A stretch of 64,000 nt of DNA, from contig JALIRH010000004.1 in assembly GCA_023055505.1 (NCBI GenBank), forward strand, positions 31,191,502 through 31,255,501, written 5' to 3'. The DNA is from Callipepla californica brunnescens. Its lineage: Eukaryota > Chordata > Aves > Galliformes > Odontophoridae. Shown one piece after another: positions 61,886 through 64,000 of this stretch. The notes under the pieces were generated by a model, which was not told the DNA's origin, did no database searches, and saw nothing but the letters and a program-made list of their open reading frames with translations. A program made the position numbers and the translations under genes. Each line of letters opens with the position of its first letter. The first letter of the stretch is position 1.

Positions 61886-64000
61886 CTTGGTATTTTTGAA
61901 GGGGAAAAGGGTGGAGCTTCCTTGGCAAAATGTTTTGTCCAGCTGGCAACATGACTGCAGTCTCCCTTTTTCTCCCGTACAGACCTAGGGGAGAAAAGGT
62001 TCAAAGCACAACCTTCTAAAATTTTCAAACTCAGCTGAATCTTGGCTGTTTTTTATTCAACACATAATTAGGGGAATCAAAATCACAGACTGGACAATTG
62101 TCTTAAATTCCAAGATATAGTAACTACAGAAACACACTGAAAGTTAGAGAATGGGAAATACTTTTTTTGCTGACAAAACCTATGAGAAGATAGCCAGTTA
62201 ATGCCGATGTAAAATAAGAAAAAGTTTCAGATTTCTCATTTTTTAGGACTGAAGACTTCCTGCAGAGATTTGAGTGTTTCTCTTTTATGCTCTTCCTTTC
62301 TTCCCTCCCTCTTTTCTTTCTTGCAGTAGTATTAGTAAGATTTAGCTATTACATAATTTAGCTGTTAATAGTATTACACTTTGCAGCACAAAAGAGTTAA
62401 AAACTTAAATTATTAGTACAGATCATGTGTACAAAAATGAAATTCAACTCTAAATCCAATAGACTAATTCATAATTAAAAGAATATGTATTAAGGAAAAA
62501 ATCAGGAAAGTGTTCCAATATTGTATTTTACTGAAATGTTGGTGACACATAAGCTGCAAAAATAGCAGAATTTATTCTAATTCAGGTAGGGTAGGGTGAA
62601 TAAATTATCCTGCTAACATATGCAATAATATATGTAAATGCTGCATATAATCTGCAAAACGACCATCTTGGCAGGTTGCAGTAGGGGGAGAGATTTGATT
62701 ATTTTTGTTGCAATGGTTTAAACATTTCTAGACAGTAAGCTGTAGTTCAAGGAAGAATTTTCATTTAAAATGAATTTCCCCATATCTCTACTCCTGTGCT
62801 ATTCATTACTTTGATCTCTTGGAATTTGCTGGCTCAGATGGGATATATTTTAATATAAATTTAAAAAGTGGAAATAAAAACCTGCTTCTGATCTCTCTTA
62901 CTCTCTCATTTTTTTAAAATGCGTTGGAAGTATAATCACCAAGAAATGGTGAATTAGAATAATTTCAAGAGCTCCAGTGCAAATCTTCAGTGCAATTTTT
63001 AGTGAGAGGTTAAAAAAATATAAGTGTAGGCTAATTCAAAGGACATTATCTGATACCTAATGTTTTATCAGAAATACTCTTTAATATTAAACAGATTATA
63101 ATTTCTGTGTTACTGGAAAGTAGATTGCATGTGTAAAGGACAGGTTACACCATTACTTTGAAGACGTATATGTGCTTTTCAAGAATGGTTTTCTTAGTAC
63201 TTCATTTGGCACTCAGTCATTGCTCAATCTTGCAGAAGCTTTGAAAGAGTTTAGTAAGAGCACAGTATTATCATTTTAACAGTTTAAAAAGTATTATCAA
63301 AGACAGAGGTAACAGAACTGTAATGGTGGAATGAATTTCTCAGCAAGCACTAAAAGAGGATAAAGAATTTCACTGTGCAGACAGTCTAAAAGACTGTCTG
63401 AGTCTTATGAGAGCTTTAAGGAATAGGAGCCAGATACACATTAATTTCTAATAGAATTCAAGTGGAAATGGGCCACACATTTTCCTCTAGTGTATTTACA
63501 CTGATTGTTGAAAGGGAGAGGTGAGAAATAATTATTTGCTGAGGGCTGAAGCATCCCAGCTGCAGTACAAGTGTAAGGTGCAGTATTGCTTCCAAACATC
63601 CCAATTCTCTGTACTGTTATCTATCTTGTTTACAAATATTTAGCTTGCATCACAAATTGATCTCTAAGATGAAAGAGAAGCATTATTTTATGCTTATTTT
63701 GGAACACAATATTGAATGAAAAAATGAGTTGCTCAGCAATCTTAGGCTACAGTAACTGACATCACACCCTCAAAACAGATAAGGTTGTTTACTTTCTTAC
63801 ATTTCTCCACTCTGTGCAATTTCTTCTCCCTCCCACTCCACAGGCTTACGGGGCTTTCCAGTTTATTTGAATCCTGGGAAACCAAGAAATCAAATTTGGT
63901 TCTAAAGATTTTTTACAGCACAGAACTCAAAAAGGATATAGCAGGGAGGGACACTTCAAATTTACAAAAAAAAAAACCCACGCAAACAAACAGATTTAGG
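61886..64000. other. 2.1 kb of unique DNA, no gene seen
   Basis: AT-rich unique sequence. Two pyrimidine tracts resemble splice acceptors: one ending CCCGTACAG at 61983 and one ending TTCTTGCAG at 62327. The frames behind both close within about 17 and 12 codons, so I call no exon. The perfect hairpin at 63378-63400 is listed separately. An A run lies at 63966-63976. Confidence 0.5.
63378..63400. repeat. Perfect 10-bp inverted repeat, 3-base loop
   Basis: CAGACAGTCT (63378-63387), AAA, then AGACTGTCTG (63391-63400). Pairing stops immediately outside, so the stem is exactly ten pairs. It is too short for a microRNA precursor, and no T run follows that would suggest a polymerase III terminator. 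Confidence 0.9.

Noticed and set aside
62286..62327. Strong pyrimidine tract ending in CAG, like a splice acceptor
   Set aside because: All three frames behind it meet stops within about 12 codons and no donor at a sensible distance defines an exon.
1..64000. Prokaryotic features (operons, ribosome binding sites, CRISPR arrays, attachment sites)
   Set aside because: CR1 elements, LTR, mariner, microsatellites and CpG scarcity show vertebrate nuclear DNA. No spaced repeat array of CRISPR type exists.

Overview
The window looks like avian nuclear DNA, probably from a galliform such as chicken or a relative. It is AT-rich and CpG-poor and carries about seven clear CR1 retrotransposon fragments whose 3' ends show the CR1 terminal motif (GATTCTATGATTCTAT type). 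It also holds a solo endogenous-retrovirus LTR and two mariner copies that resemble families I associate with the chicken genome. The bird assignment rests on the CR1 copies. The galliform assignment rests on remembered similarity of the LTR and mariner, so it is less certain.

I find no gene I can support. No open frame matches a cellular protein family I recognise. The longest frames (about 100 to 140 codons) are what 64 kb of AT-rich DNA should give by chance, and several are antisense shadows of CR1 or of a TG repeat. There is no CpG island, tRNA, rRNA, recognisable microRNA or CRISPR array. The window is best read as a gene desert or the inside of a long intron. A few short stretches have exon-like signals (11.6 kb, 24.3 kb, 27.5 kb, 31.3 kb, and a 51-codon frame at 1.4 kb). 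I list them at low confidence because such coincidences are expected at this scale.

Layout. 0-10 kb: unique DNA with three CR1 fragments (2.5-3.1, 8.2-8.8, 9.6-9.8 kb) and a (TG)26 microsatellite. 10-24 kb: mostly unique DNA, a short CR1 scrap at 14.5 kb, simple repeats and an unclassified GC-richer block at 20.6-21.3 kb. 24-30 kb is the richest part: a GC-richer block, an internally deleted mariner, a complete solo LTR with a perfect 5-bp target duplication, and two CR1 copies in opposite orientation with their truncated 5' ends facing each other. 30-42 kb: unique DNA, with a 23-bp exact direct repeat flanking a 262-bp insert that ends in an A-rich tract (37.6-37.9 kb). 42-55 kb: a (GATA)n array, AT-rich palindromic tracts, a CR1 fragment, two pieces of a much older amniote CR1 lineage (46.0-46.6 and 52.0-52.5 kb), a second mariner remnant and one more CR1 (54.2 kb). 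55-64 kb: unique DNA with a few hairpins.

The window therefore records layered transposition rather than a set of cooperating genes. I saw no new biological system. The most useful leads are the direct-repeat-flanked insert at 37.6 kb and the exon-like block at 24.3 kb.
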